Below the pieces are notes generated by a model that was not told the DNA's origin, searched no databases, and saw nothing but the letters and a program-made list of their open reading frames with translations. Shown in pieces: positions 20,881 to 31,136 of a DNA stretch of 64,000 bases (positions are counted from its first letter, which is position 1; each line of letters starts with the position of its first letter). The DNA is from Hyaloperonospora brassicae (taxonomy: Eukaryota > Oomycota > Peronosporomycetes > Peronosporales > Peronosporaceae): contig CANTFL010000090.1 of assembly GCA_947650285.1 (NCBI GenBank), positions 1,240,001 to 1,304,000 on the forward strand, given 5' to 3'. Made by a program: the position numbers and the translations under genes.

Positions 20881-22392
20881 GACGACCAACATAAAAAGTA
20901 GGATGCGTGCGCATCCTGCGAGGCAATTCGATCGTGTATGCACTGCCCTTGCGGTGCAATACACGAAAGGGACCGATGTATTTCGGCGGTAGTTTACTAA
21001 TGCCGACACTAGTGACTACATGTCCAGGTAAGTTTACCGTAGAAAGTAGTACTAGGTCGTTAACTTTAAATGAAAGAACATTGGCTCTTCCATTCTTGTC
21101 TGCGCTCCGTTTCTGGCGGTACACCGCATTTGCGATGGAGTCCTGAACGAAACGGACTACCGCCTCTTGAGTCAGCAGGAAGTTCTCTGATGACTCGTTG
21201 TTTTGTTTTTCAGTGCGCTTCGCGAGCACAGCTAAGAGATTCTTCTCTTCTTCAGCGAGGTTGTCCACTTTCTCGCTGAAATAATTGTTGGCGATGCTAA
21301 ATATCCGAGCATCGTTATTATTGTCTGAAGTAGAAGCTACGTCATTGCTACTGCTAAGATCAACTTCCTCGATGTCGACAACGTCGACATCGGCATCAAA
21401 CGTATCGGCGTGAGCGGTGATACGTGATGAGCAAGAGCCAAAACGGTTTTATCTGGATCGAGTCCCTCCCCCACTCAACCCAGAACCACTTTTTAAAGGG
21501 CGAGGATGCGTGGGTGGCGTTAGCCATTCACTTAGAACGGTGTATGCGTTGTGGACGCATGCACGGAGTTGTTGATGGCAAACTCAACCATTGGTAAGAA
21601 CTCACTCCAGTGTGAAAAGGAGTGGACGTATCCACGAAGAATTTCTTCGAGGACACGGTTCGCACGTTATGTCTGACTATCTGTTTCAGGATGGTCAGAG
21701 GTTGACATCTTCAACCGTGTTCCCAATGTGCGGAACACGGACCGCCAAAAAGCCGCCGTGAACCGAGGGTCACGGTCGGATACGAGCTCACGGGGTAAAC
21801 CGTGGAGTCGAAACACAGTGTCGATGAATACACGCGCCCATCCGTGTGCGTTGATCGATTCTGGGACTGCAGCAAGATGTACCATCTTGCTGAAACGATC
21901 CACAAATACAAGAATACCATCATTCTTGTGATAGTCTTCGGGAAACCCGAAGACAAAGTCTATGGACACGGACTCCCAACACTCTGCCGATACCGGAAGA
22001 GGTTGCAACGGTGCACGGTATGAAGGGCTAGGCTTCACCCTTTGGCAGACCTCGCAAGAACGAATGTACTTGCGGAGAAACTGATACTGGCGGGACCAGT
22101 AAAATTCACGACTGACCGTAACGTAAGTCTTCTCCCTACCACGATGCCCGCCTGTTGAAGCATCGTGACATTCGAACATGATGCGTAAACGCAAATCAAT
22201 ATGATCGGGACAGACGACACGAGGTGTATCGTCGGCAACTGCTGTGTAGTACAGTAGGCCATTGCGAGTCGTATACCGATCCAACGAGGAACGGTATAGA
22301 GCCGGCAAATCCGACAAGGATTTCCGGGATGGGTTCGCAAGGTGACCCATCAAACGGAGGAGATTCGTATCTCCTGCGTATGCCTTCCTCAC
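20870..22392 (-). pseudogene. Integrase region of element R pol
   Basis: This is the mirror of the element L integrase: zinc module, SIDFVFGFP and SDRDPRF in 22392-21667, then the GPF-type end in 21268-20870. The stop after DSQT and the stop before RHPR are the same as in L. Sharing such lesions means that the pieces were copied after they had died. Confidence 0.85.
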
Positions 22393-22572
22393 GTCTTCGA
22401 GTAAAGGCTACGACGGCACGCTGACTGACAGCACCGCAATAGTGGGCAAGGCCTCACTATTGACTGGTGTAGTCGGCTCGAAATCGGGCCGACGTGATAA
22501 AGCATCAGCGACGATGTTCAGTCGTCTTGGTTTGTACTCCACGGAGAAGTTATACTCCGCGAAGAAGGACAT

Positions 22573-24443
22573 CTACCTCGTCATTCGTTGCGAGAGGTGG
22601 GGGCTGTTTACGGCCGTGCGAAGTGACGCATGGTCCGTATAGACAATGAACGGTCTATCTCCCAAGAGATAGACCCGGAACTTAGCCAGTGCATACTTCA
22701 TGGCAAGGAGTTCTTTGTCATGCACTGGATAATTGCGTTCAGCTGGTTGCAGCTGACGCGATTGATAGCAGACGACGCGCTCTGCGCCGTCTGTGTCATA
22801 CTGCATCAACGCACAGCCGATTGCAAAATCGCTGGCGTCACAGACCACATGAAATGGTCTGTCCTGATCTGCAATCGCCAAGATGGGCGATTGCATCAAG
22901 TTTTTCTTGATACCTTCAAAGGAACGCTGACAGTCAGCGTTCCATTACCACATCACATCTTTCTTGAGTAAACAAGAAAGATGCACAGTTATCTCGGCGT
23001 AGTTGTGCGAGTACTTGTGCAAGTATGTCGCTAGCCCAAGGAGCTTACGAATTCCCTTGACATCGACTGGCACTGGCCAGTCGGTGATCGCCTTGGTCTT
23101 CTCGGGATCGGGGAGTACACCGTGTTTACCCACGGTGCACCCAAGAAGTGGAATTTTGCTGGCCGCGAAGGTACACTTGTTTAGGTCGGCGTACAACTTA
23201 TGCTTACGCATGAGTTGAAGAACCTGACGAACGTGAGTTCTGTGAACTTCAACGTCTGTCTTTCCGCCAATAAACCGTCTATAGTTGAACACATCGTCAA
23301 AATAACTCGGTGCGAAATCCCACACCAGTCTCAACAGATTTGTAACACATCTGTTGAATGTTGTAGGGATGTTAATCAGCCACTGTGACATCACTAGCCA
23401 CTCACACAGCATACCGCTGGGTGTGATCACTGCCGTGTACGGGATGTTCCGTTCACGCATGAGGATCTGATAGAATCCGTCCATCAGATCCATGGACGAG
23501 AAGACGTACTCTTACACATACCATCTATGATAACGTCCTTTCTCGGTATCGGCGTCTGAGCCGGTACCGTTGCAGCATTCGACTTGTTGAATGCGTGCGC
23601 TATCCCCCACCCTTCTGTGGCCTTTCGCACACAGAAGGTCGGAGAGCTGTGAGGGGATGTCGATTCCCTCACATGGCCTGCCGCTAAGCGATCAGTAAAG
23701 AACTTATCGATCGCTTTCACCTGTTCACGATGCAGTGGCCACTGCTTCATGACACAATATTTCGAGCCCGGTTCGAGCTCGATCTCGTTTCGAGTGCCTT
23801 TGTCTTTAGGACACTCGTGAGGCACGTATACAGGGAACACATCCTTGAATTCGATCAAATCCTTATACAAAGGATTTGCCTGAAGCGACTTCCAGGATTG
23901 AGACGTGTATCGCTCAATCCAAGTCTTCTCATCGAGGACACTTTCGTCCATCGATGGGCTACTGAGACCCCGTTCGTTCTCAGTAAACACTGTTGCCGAT
24001 CGGATATCGTCCACATACTCATCATCTGTGACGAGTATGCAGATCTGCTTGACCTTGCCACTACGCAGATCACGCGAGAACCGTTTCGGTTCAAGAGTTG
24101 GAAATTGAGTTATCTCCGAAGTTAGCTTCGGAGGCACAATCAGATGAAGCGTATAAGCGACTACGCTCGATCCGTCATATGCCAAGACGTTCAACGTCTC
24201 GGTTTCTTCCTGGAAATTTGTTTCCAAAGGTTTCTGAGAGCTTAATCCCTCAGCAAGTGACTTTTGAGGAATTCCTTCCTCAAGCGCGTGGGGAATTATT
24301 CCCTCTACGTCTTCTGCATGGGGTTGTGCAACCACAGTCAGGTCCCTATCCTCTACGGTCGACTCTCCAGTCAACATAGGATGTCCGTTTTGCCATTTGG
24401 TGGCAACGGGTCTCTTCTTTCTAGGATGTTGCCCGCTAGGCAT
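22573..24443 (-). pseudogene. RT and RNase H region of element R pol
   Basis: RT starts at 24443-23484, shifts frame near 23490 exactly as in L, and carries PSYFDD in 23493-22945. An additional TAA near 22945 (TCA in L, TAA here, after DVMW) is private to R. RNase H then follows to 22573, where the shared Trp-to-stop change occurs. Confidence 0.85.
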
Positions 24444-24712
24444 AAATTCATGTCCCGATCCACTCGACTTATTCGAATGGTAGACCTTCGGCGCTGCCTG
24501 TACATCTGTACAGCCGCAAAAAGATTGCTATACAGTGTAGTGATCAGCTACACTGAGGTCTTGTGCAATCGTGCTAGCGACCGTACCACAAGTGATGCCA
24601 TCCCACTCACTCCGAGTCCATCATAACGCTTGAAGACGCTACGTGACGTTAATCAGGTAGACATCTGATAAACAGCGGCAGGCCTCTTCACGGATAGATG
24701 CTATCAGCTCAC

Positions 24713-25153
24713 TTATAGCTCGTATCTCCTGAGATAAGGTAGTCCGAGGATGACATCAAACTTGTCATCCAGGTCGAGTACGATGAAGTCACCATCGTAC
24801 TGTTCGCCCTCTAACGTGTAGTGGATTCCTACTACACGTTTCTCAACGGTAATCGATGCGCCTGTTGCAAGGCGCACCGTCATCCTCGTGAGGGGAATGT
24901 CGCGCTCAACGAACTTGAGCCTACGGCCCTCTAGTGACTGGCGTCGAACAAAGTTGTTCGACGCCCCACAGTCTACTCGGTCACGAAGCGACAAATCATT
25001 CGTCGCTTCCAACTTTAAGGTGATGAGCGAAACGTCATAACCAGGTGCAGAGACACACAATGATTGTGTATCTGGAGCAACTTTCGTCGAGAGATTTGCA
25101 AATTCTCTTGAGGTTGCTAGATCAGTAGGGCGCTCCGCTCCTACTGACCCCAC
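24713..25153 (-). pseudogene. Protease of element R, in the -1 frame after gag
   Basis: The frame is open through the frameshift site and has no ATG of its own at the start, fitting expression only by -1 frameshift from gag. The active-site motif is VDCGASNNFVRR (Cys in place of Ser/Thr). The C-terminal ILGLPYLRRYEL corresponds to ILGIPWL of family 1. The frame stops at 24713 and the next ORF starts at 24443, so protease is not joined to RT in this copy. Confidence 0.75.
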
Positions 25154-25162
25154 CCATTTTTT
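25122..25162 (-). promoter_or_regulatory. Frameshift signal of family 2 (slippery heptamer plus stem)
   Basis: On the - strand A_AAA_AAT (25162-25156) is in the gag register. After 8 nt, TCAGTAGG (25147-25140) pairs perfectly with CCTACTGA (25129-25122) around a 10-nt loop. Family 1 has the same spacer and loop lengths with C-G at the pair that is T-A here, a compensatory change. A second pseudoknot stem is less clear: GGAGC in the loop could pair with GCTCC at 25078-25074 over a long loop. Confidence 0.75.
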
Positions 25163-26262
25163 GATGGTCCTCTTCGCTGTTTCGGCTTTGCAACAGCACC
25201 GGGCCCTCGCCCTCTAGTTCTTCTTACTGGTAGACGGTTACTACGCTCAGCACCACGGGGTCCTGAGCGGGGGATACTGCATTCGTATGCATAGTGTCCC
25301 AGCTTATGACAGAGGTGGCATCTCGACATTCGCTTGTCGTTCACAGGGCGATTTTTCGCGCCCTCGACTTTACAGAGGTCCATTGGCTCTGGAACTCCGG
25401 CTGCTAATCGTCTCTGTGGACGATGCGGGGTCAACGTAGCGTGAGACTGTCTCACGCTATAATCTTCTTGCTCCGCTGCGAAGATTGCTTTCGAGAGCGT
25501 CTTTAGCTCCCCGCGGAACAGGTGGTCCCTAACGGGACCGTATGAAAGCCCTTGAATAAAGATTGTGATCAACACAAACTCACTCACAGGGTTCAATACC
25601 ATGCAGTTCGCAAGGTAGCGTACATGTTGATCGTAAGCGTGAACCTTACGCTCACCCTGCTTGAGTTGCAGGAGCTCCGAAAGAGTCCTGAAATATGCTC
25701 TGGGTGGCTCGAACGTCTCACTGAGCAGGGTCTTAAAGATCCTCAACGACCCAAACACATTTGGGTCGTGCAACTTGAGGTTCAGGGCCCAAGCTCTGGC
25801 TGCTCCTGCTAGGTTAGACTGAGCAAATGAGACTTGCATTCTCTCATCGTCGATGCGACGAGCATAGATGGCATCGTCCAGATCGACGAACCACCTCAAC
25901 AGGGAGTCTTCCTCGACTCCCCGATACTTGGAGACGTCTAGTTTTAGAGACTCCCGTCGACCCTCTTGCGTCGGCTCTGCGGACTGAGACTGTTGTTGTC
26001 TCGGTGCTTCGGTCCGCTGGTGATCGTTTTGTTGTAACAAGGTCACCTGCGCTCGCGACTCATCAAGTTCTCGTTGCAAGAACTTGCTCATGTCGACATG
26101 TTGCTGGTCTCTATCCCTTGAGGATAGCATGACCCAGATGACTTCCTCGCGAGCGGTCGAACTCATTCGTTCGATCGCACTCCATTCGATGTCGCTCAAA
26201 TGGGAGTAGCTTTCACGGGTTCCGTGAAAGCTGTCACCGTCTACATCATCCAACATGTTCAT
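25141..26262 (-). CDS. gag: Gag polyprotein, family-2 element R
   Basis: This intact 373-residue Gag has a retrotransposon-Gag core around residues 105-260 (LKLDVSKYRGVEEDSLLRWF through EFVLITIFIQGL). A CCHC zinc knuckle, CHLCHKLGHYAYEC, lies near residues 315-328, followed by a basic tail. ATG at 26262 is the first ATG after the PBS. Because gag is intact while pol is dead, this copy could still make particles that package other members' RNA. That is inference. The TAG stop at 25143-25141 lies inside the frameshift stem. Confidence 0.9.
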   Translation of the reverse strand: MNMLDDVDGDSFHGTRESYSHLSDIEWSAIERMSSTAREEVIWVMLSSRDRDQQHVDMSKFLQRELDESRAQVTLLQQNDHQRTEAPRQQQSQSAEPTQEGRRESLKLDVSKYRGVEEDSLLRWFVDLDDAIYARRIDDERMQVSFAQSNLAGAARAWALNLKLHDPNVFGSLRIFKTLLSETFEPPRAYFRTLSELLQLKQGERKVHAYDQHVRYLANCMVLNPVSEFVLITIFIQGLSYGPVRDHLFRGELKTLSKAIFAAEQEDYSVRQSHATLTPHRPQRRLAAGVPEPMDLCKVEGAKNRPVNDKRMSRCHLCHKLGHYAYECSIPRSGPRGAERSNRLPVRRTRGRGPGAVAKPKQRRGPSKNGWGQ

Positions 26263-26290
26263 GCTGGGCGATGGAGTTGTGGTCCTTGGA

Positions 26291-26310
26291 CGGACTACAA
26301 AGTGCTACCA
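26291..26310 (-). promoter_or_regulatory. Primer-binding site, family 2
   Basis: Reading left from 26310: TGGTAGCACTTTGTAGTCCG, two bases downstream of the LTR end. It is one base different from the family-1 site. Confidence 0.7.
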
Positions 26311-26312
26311 GG

Positions 26313-26752
26313 TGTAACGGGGCACTGTTGACTACGTACTGGCTGACCAGTACGGAGTATACTTCCACTGACGACAGTGGTCGACAGTGCCCTTCTAGGT
26401 GTTTAAGGAACACCGAGGAAGGAAAGGAGACTAAGCAGTCAGACTAGTCTCTTGGTAAACGTAAAACTGTAATTAATATAATTAAGTCCTATAACTTCTT
26501 GAATCTCTGTTGTCCTGACTCAATTATACCAATATAACTAAACGTATGATGACGTCTACTCACCACCCATTGCGCGCGTCTAGCGGCGATTGGTGGCTTG
26601 ATATCATCATGATATCAACCAATGAGTAGACCCTTCGGTCATCCCAACAATATCATCATGTCTGTGATATTGTTATAAGAAATTTCGACGTAATATTCCT
26701 TATTGTCAAATTGTCTTAATGACAATTTCACGTAACGGGCTACCCCGTTATA
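26313..26752 (-). repeat. 5' LTR of element R
   Basis: A 440-bp LTR in reverse orientation. Its U5 half equals the end of the LTR at 17536-17976. Its U3 start is distinct from both other family-2 LTRs. The outer end reads CCCCGTTATA in place of CCCCGTTACA. Flanking GGCAC (26753-26757) is the reverse complement of GTGCC at 17977-17981. Confidence 0.9.
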
Positions 26753-28011
26753 GGCACAGGATCGTGTATTTTGGAAGGACCAGACTGAGGCGCTTATAAC
26801 GTACGCGCGGCTTAGTGGACTCTGGTCGAGAGAAGAGAGACACGAAAGGAACGAAAGATAACCGAAGCATGCGGAAGTTTAGCCAATAGTGTGACAAGAC
26901 GGCTTGCGCTACGCGCTTACATACATGTGTACATTTCATTCTCAATGGTATGTGTTTATACGTATACATGCGTAAAACCCCGATGGTGTATCCGGTTAAT
27001 TTTTGATAATCTTTTGTGATACAAATCGTGATACATATCGTTCATATTTTATGTCGTAGAGTCTATTTATAAATTAGCTACTGTTTTTCTTTCTTCTAAT
27101 CTTGTCTTTTTATCCTTTCATTATTCATCTGAGATAATCCGCATCGTAGACAAATTGCTACTGGGCTGTAGTGGAAGCACTCTCAAGCGATGGCACGATT
27201 GTAACGCTTGCGATCCTTCGTCCTACCTGTCTCTCATGCTGCAGGTAAAGAGGAAATGCCATGGAACACAAATGCCACCGCGAACGACTTGGTTCCCAGA
27301 TACATCCTCGCGGTAAAGTACGCTGTACTGATCGTCATAGCGCGCCGGACGCGCTTTCTGATGTGAAACGACGATTACGAACGCGCGATGTCAGCGATGT
27401 GCAGCCGTCAATCTCCACAATGCAAACCTATTTTTAGCGCTCTTGTCCAACGTCATCGCAATTTAAAAAGCTGATTGTGCTGTCACGAACATGTTGTACA
27501 CGCCATATACAACCGCAACTTCTTGTTCGTGTGCAGAAGCAGTCGCGCATGTCTCTCTACCTCGCGGGTGCGTTTCTATCCGGGTGCGTTTCTATCGACA
27601 AGAGCTGGGAAGCTTCGACAAGCTCAACGTGTCTCTCGGATCGTGCTTGCAGTTTATCACGACATATCATTATTCTCGAGTGTATCCATTGTCATGCCAC
27701 GAGCAGTCGCACCGACCAAGTCGCAAGTTCTTGTTGCTATGCCACAAGTTGCTGTCCGTCAGTACAGGGCTGGCCAATAGCGCCGTCAGTCTCGGGTCCG
27801 GGCACTTGTTTCCCATAACGTGTCCGCGCGGTCAACACACGAGACTCCTGTGCGAAGGTTGCACATCCATCGTTCTTCATTTACATTGTTCTCCATTACA
27901 TGCACCGAAATCTTTCGCAGCCTTAGCAGAGCCACTGCCAGTGCATCTCTCCGTCGACGCACTTGACAATCCATCGTCGAAGTCACTACTCACATCGCCT
28001 GTCATTGCTTT
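26753..28011. other. Intergenic, no gene recognised
   Basis: This is the flank of element R followed by non-repetitive sequence. An open stretch of 188 codons at 27491-28057 (+) has no domain, no homologue I know, and overlaps the end of the PH-like gene on the other strand, so I do not call it. Confidence 0.55.
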
Positions 28012-28788
28012 TCATCGCTTCCTCGATACACGCAGCTTGGCCGCTGTCTTAGCATAAATAGCACTCATCAGACTCGACAGTTGCGACGGCCGCTCGAGCA
28101 GAAACTGCTCATAGTCCGTCTCCGAGTAAAACAACTCGGCGCGGTCGTACAGCTCCTCCGGCAGCACGTGCACCTGCGGCTCCTCCTGAAACGACACGCG
28201 CTTTCGACGCGTCCCGAGCGCCGTCGATCCCACAGCGTGTCGCTGTAATTGCTGCTGTGGCCAATTTCGTGTCTCGTCGGTCCGACCGTTCCCTTTGTTT
28301 GTAGCAGTAGTCGTAGCAGTACTACCACTACTATCGATGCTCTTGTAATAGAGCGCCGTCACCCACCGCACAATCTCTTTGCGCTCGTGGATGCGGAGCG
28401 CAACGACTCGGCCAGACGCCCGCACGCGCACGTACAGACACTCGTTGTCAAAGCCAAAGACGCTCTCGTTGGCCGCCGCCGCCTGCATCTCGAGCTCGAG
28501 CGTGTCCAAGGGCGGCGTCTTGCGCTTGTAGTCGGTCCGCCGCCAGTACAGCAGCAGCGTGTCGCCGCGCAGGACGCCGTAGAGCCAGCGCGAAAACACT
28601 TTGGGATTGGCGCTTGCCCGGCCTTGGGACGTGGCCACGGAGCACGGCGACGAGGCCGAGAGCGAGCGCTTGCGCTGCTTCTCGCCGTCCATCTCGACGC
28701 GGACGAACCCGGCCATGACGGACAGCGAAGTAGTGGACGCACACGACGTCGCGCGTCGGGCCGACGCCGTCTTTTGCTTTGGGACCAT
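28012..28788 (-). CDS. PH-like domain protein with a PP1-docking RVxF motif
   Basis: From the ATG at 28788 the protein has 258 residues. The frame is open a further 67 codons upstream, but that part is low-complexity and unlike coding sequence. Residues ~25-155 look like a PH domain: WLYGVLRGDTLLLYWRR early, then YVRVRASGRVVALRIHERKE, ending in an amphipathic helix with Trp (IVRWVTALYYKS). A Ser/Thr/Asn-rich linker follows. Near residue 200, RRKRVSFQEEPQVHVLP contains KRVSF, the classic RVxF docking motif for protein phosphatase 1. An acidic/aromatic segment (YDRAELFYSETDYEQF) follows. It is plausibly a membrane-associated PP1 regulator. PH is a fold-level guess; RVxF is read directly. Confidence 0.65.
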   Translation of the reverse strand: MVPKQKTASARRATSCASTTSLSVMAGFVRVEMDGEKQRKRSLSASSPCSVATSQGRASANPKVFSRWLYGVLRGDTLLLYWRRTDYKRKTPPLDTLELEMQAAAANESVFGFDNECLYVRVRASGRVVALRIHERKEIVRWVTALYYKSIDSSGSTATTTATNKGNGRTDETRNWPQQQLQRHAVGSTALGTRRKRVSFQEEPQVHVLPEELYDRAELFYSETDYEQFLLERPSQLSSLMSAIYAKTAAKLRVSRKR

Positions 28789-30284
28789 GAGGTCCTTTTG
28801 TACTGTGGTGTGTTTGCTTTGCGCTTTTCGTTGCGCTTTCGTTGCCCTTTTTTCGAAAAAGAAAAGGAAAGTATGGTGTGGTGCAAGCGGCAGCCGCAGC
28901 GGAAAGGAAACAACGGGCGGTGGAAGCGGAAAGCGGTCGCGAAACGACGTGGGGCGTGGCCGCCAGATTCGGAAATGCGGCGGCTTCAAATAGATGCGGC
29001 ACGATGGCCTGGTTCTGTGCGGCGTTTTTTTCTCGCCATGGTTGCTGTCGCTTGTACGGCTCCCCTAGCCCTCGATGCTCGCGCGCGCTGTCTTTGATCA
29101 CTGGTCAACGAAAGTGTCTGCGTGTACGATAGAGCCAATGGAGGCGATGGACATAGCCACGAGCGAGTCACGCGACCACTGCCTGAGCAACGAGTCAACG
29201 ATGCAGGCAATGGTCGTTACCGGCTGAACGAGCTGGATGGAACCCACGTCTTTTGCTACTTTGCTTGGACGCGAGTCAAACAGACTCTCTATCGTAAAGA
29301 AAGCGATAGTCAGCCGTTGACGGCTCTGGCACGTCAGTCCACGCTGCAGCCGGATTCACCCTGGCGCGAAGGCCGTCTGCTGGTCGCGGGTGAACTTTCA
29401 TTGGAAAGGGGGAAATGTACTCAAGAGGACGGCTGCACATGTAGCCAGTAGTCATCCATCGAAAGCGACGTGAGGTACTGGCTATGCAGACTCGCCAGCA
29501 GCTGCTGCACTTGCACTTGAGCACGATTGCCGATAGAAAACGATAGTTCTTTGTGTGGATGCTACACGTCGCACTCTCTTCGTATGTCCTGCGTGATAGC
29601 GGCGGCCTTCTGGATGTGCGGAAATTGCAAGTTGATGATTACGTTATAGTCGTTAAAGTTGAACGACCTCTGCATGTGCAACATACAACAAATCGGGTAA
29701 TCGCCTGGAGGAGGCACCGGTGTGATGCCACTCACTCATTGGCCAAGCGTTTGAAAGAAGGCAATAAGTGAATGGAATATCGATCTGCAGGGCACGCTTG
29801 ACATAGCTGGCACTTATTTCAGTCCTCATATATCATAACATCATACTTCGTGTGTGGTTCGGGTGATGGGTGCGAGCAGCAATGTTTCGGCAGCGCCGGA
29901 CGCACGTGTAAATCAGGCACATTATTCAAATGCAAACTCAAAGTTTATGCACCATCATTGCCTCATAACTCAGAACCAACCCAGACACCGTACTGGCGCT
30001 GATATCGCGACGACCTTGCACTCCGCGCTTCGTCCTTTTTGCAGGAAATGTAAGCAAGATTCAAATCACTCCTTTCCACGCATCTCTCTGTCAAACTCTA
30101 CGCAGCAACGCACGTAAAATCCACGCGAATCTCTCCTAAATTTCAAGTCCCCTGCAAGTTCAACAGGCAAATCACTGGCGCCCAAGCGTCACAAGAGGAA
30201 ACGGCGACGAGCAACATTGTCCAAGCAGAAAAATAAAGGGCAACATATCGATATCCGCAACTTTTCGCCACTCATTCAGCAACG
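28789..30284. other. Intergenic between divergent genes
   Basis: About 1.5 kb lies between the PH-like gene (-) and EMC4 (+). The open frame at 29122-29451 is 109 codons without recognisable features. Shared promoter elements cannot be pinned down. CACTCATTCAGCAAC (about 30268-30282), just before the EMC4 ATG, loosely resembles an oomycete initiator. Confidence 0.5.
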
Positions 30285-31136
30285 ATGGAGCAAAGCAAGT
30301 GGCACATGCAGCTCCACGAGGGCCGCGAGAGCGCTCTTCCGGCCACCCTCGAGCCTGTGGGGTACGTGAAAGGCGTCTCTGCTGAAAAGGTACGAGACGT
30401 GTGCATTGACATCGCGTCGCCTTTCGCTTTCCCTCCCTCTCTCGCTGTTGCTTTCCTCTCCTCATTCCCCTCTCTCTCTCCATTTTTTCTTTTATCTCTC
30501 CCCCTCTCGCTCTCACCACCTACCCCTAGGGCTCGACCGGAACCGTCGCCAAAGCTGCAACCAACACATCGGAGCTGAAAAAAAAGGTAATATGGCGACT
30601 TATCCAGTACAGAGTGATGGTCATGCAGAAAAGAGTGATGGTCAGGCAGACCACTAACCGAGTTGTATGTATGGTTACTGCACGTCAGCGAGCGATGGAG
30701 ATCGGCATGGCGCCGTTCAAGAGTCTGCTTCAGACGGGCTTTATGATGTGGATGAGCGGCAACTCGATCAACATCTTTAGCATCATGATCACGGCCATGA
30801 TCGTCATGAACACGACCAAGTCCCTCTTTACCATGAACAACGGTGCGACACGCGGCCGCTATCGGTGTTTCCTTGAGTTTTCGTCCAGACTTAACCCCGT
30901 CTCATGACGCTACTCGTTCTGATTGGCCAGCGTTCGCGTCCGTGGCCGACGGCGTCATTGACCTCACGCAGCCCAAGGCCATCTACATGGCGGGCAGTCT
31001 GGTGGGCGCGGCAATGGGCGTATACAAGTGTTCCAACATGGGCTTGTTGCCGACCACAAGCGCCGACTGGACGTGGCTGCTACCCGTCCGACAAGCGATC
31101 GAGACGTCGTCGTTTGTCTCGAGCTTCAGTGAGTAG
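30285..31136 (+). CDS. EMC4: ER membrane protein complex subunit 4, four exons
   Basis: Exons 30285-30389, 30530-30586, 30689-30842 and 30931-31136 join in frame to 173 residues; EMC4 in other eukaryotes is about 180. The diagnostic block RAMEIGMAPFKSLLQTGFMMWMSGN opens exon 3. The first membrane segment (IFSIMITAMIVMNTTKSLF) follows, then the second (MAGSLVGAAMGVYKCSNMGLLPTT) in exon 4. These match the conserved APFKS...MYMAGNSIS...YKCxSMGLLPT pattern of the family. EMC4 is part of the EMC insertase for membrane proteins in the ER. All introns are GT-AG. Intron 2 has a CTAAC branch-point candidate (ACTAACCGAG). Intron 1 is very pyrimidine-rich. Confidence 0.93.

Larger units (their letters stand above)
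19084..24874 (-). repeat. Right arm of the ~5.8-kb inverted repeat
   Basis: It mirrors 11850-17640 with very few differences. It covers the end of protease, all of RT, RNase H, integrase, chromodomain, the antisense region and part of U3. Confidence 0.88.
18749..26752 (-). mobile_element. Family-2 Ty3/gypsy element R (- strand, gag intact)
   Basis: Reading right to left: 5' LTR (26752-26313), PBS, intact gag, frameshift signal, protease, RT/RNase H, integrase, chromodomain, antisense region and 3' LTR (19188-18749). The two LTRs differ widely in U3 and U5, and the flanks (GATCT at 18744-18748, GGCAC at 26753-26757) do not match. The two ends therefore do not descend from one insertion event. 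Pol is dead by the same stops as element L plus one extra. Confidence 0.88.

Noticed and set aside
27491..28057. 188-codon + strand open frame
   Set aside because: No signal peptide or domain, overlaps the 3' end of the PH-like gene on the other strand, and Cys/Leu-rich content looks accidental.
28249..29097. 282-codon + strand frame opposite the PH-like gene
   Set aside because: Arg-rich translation typical of a shadow frame, with no homology seen.
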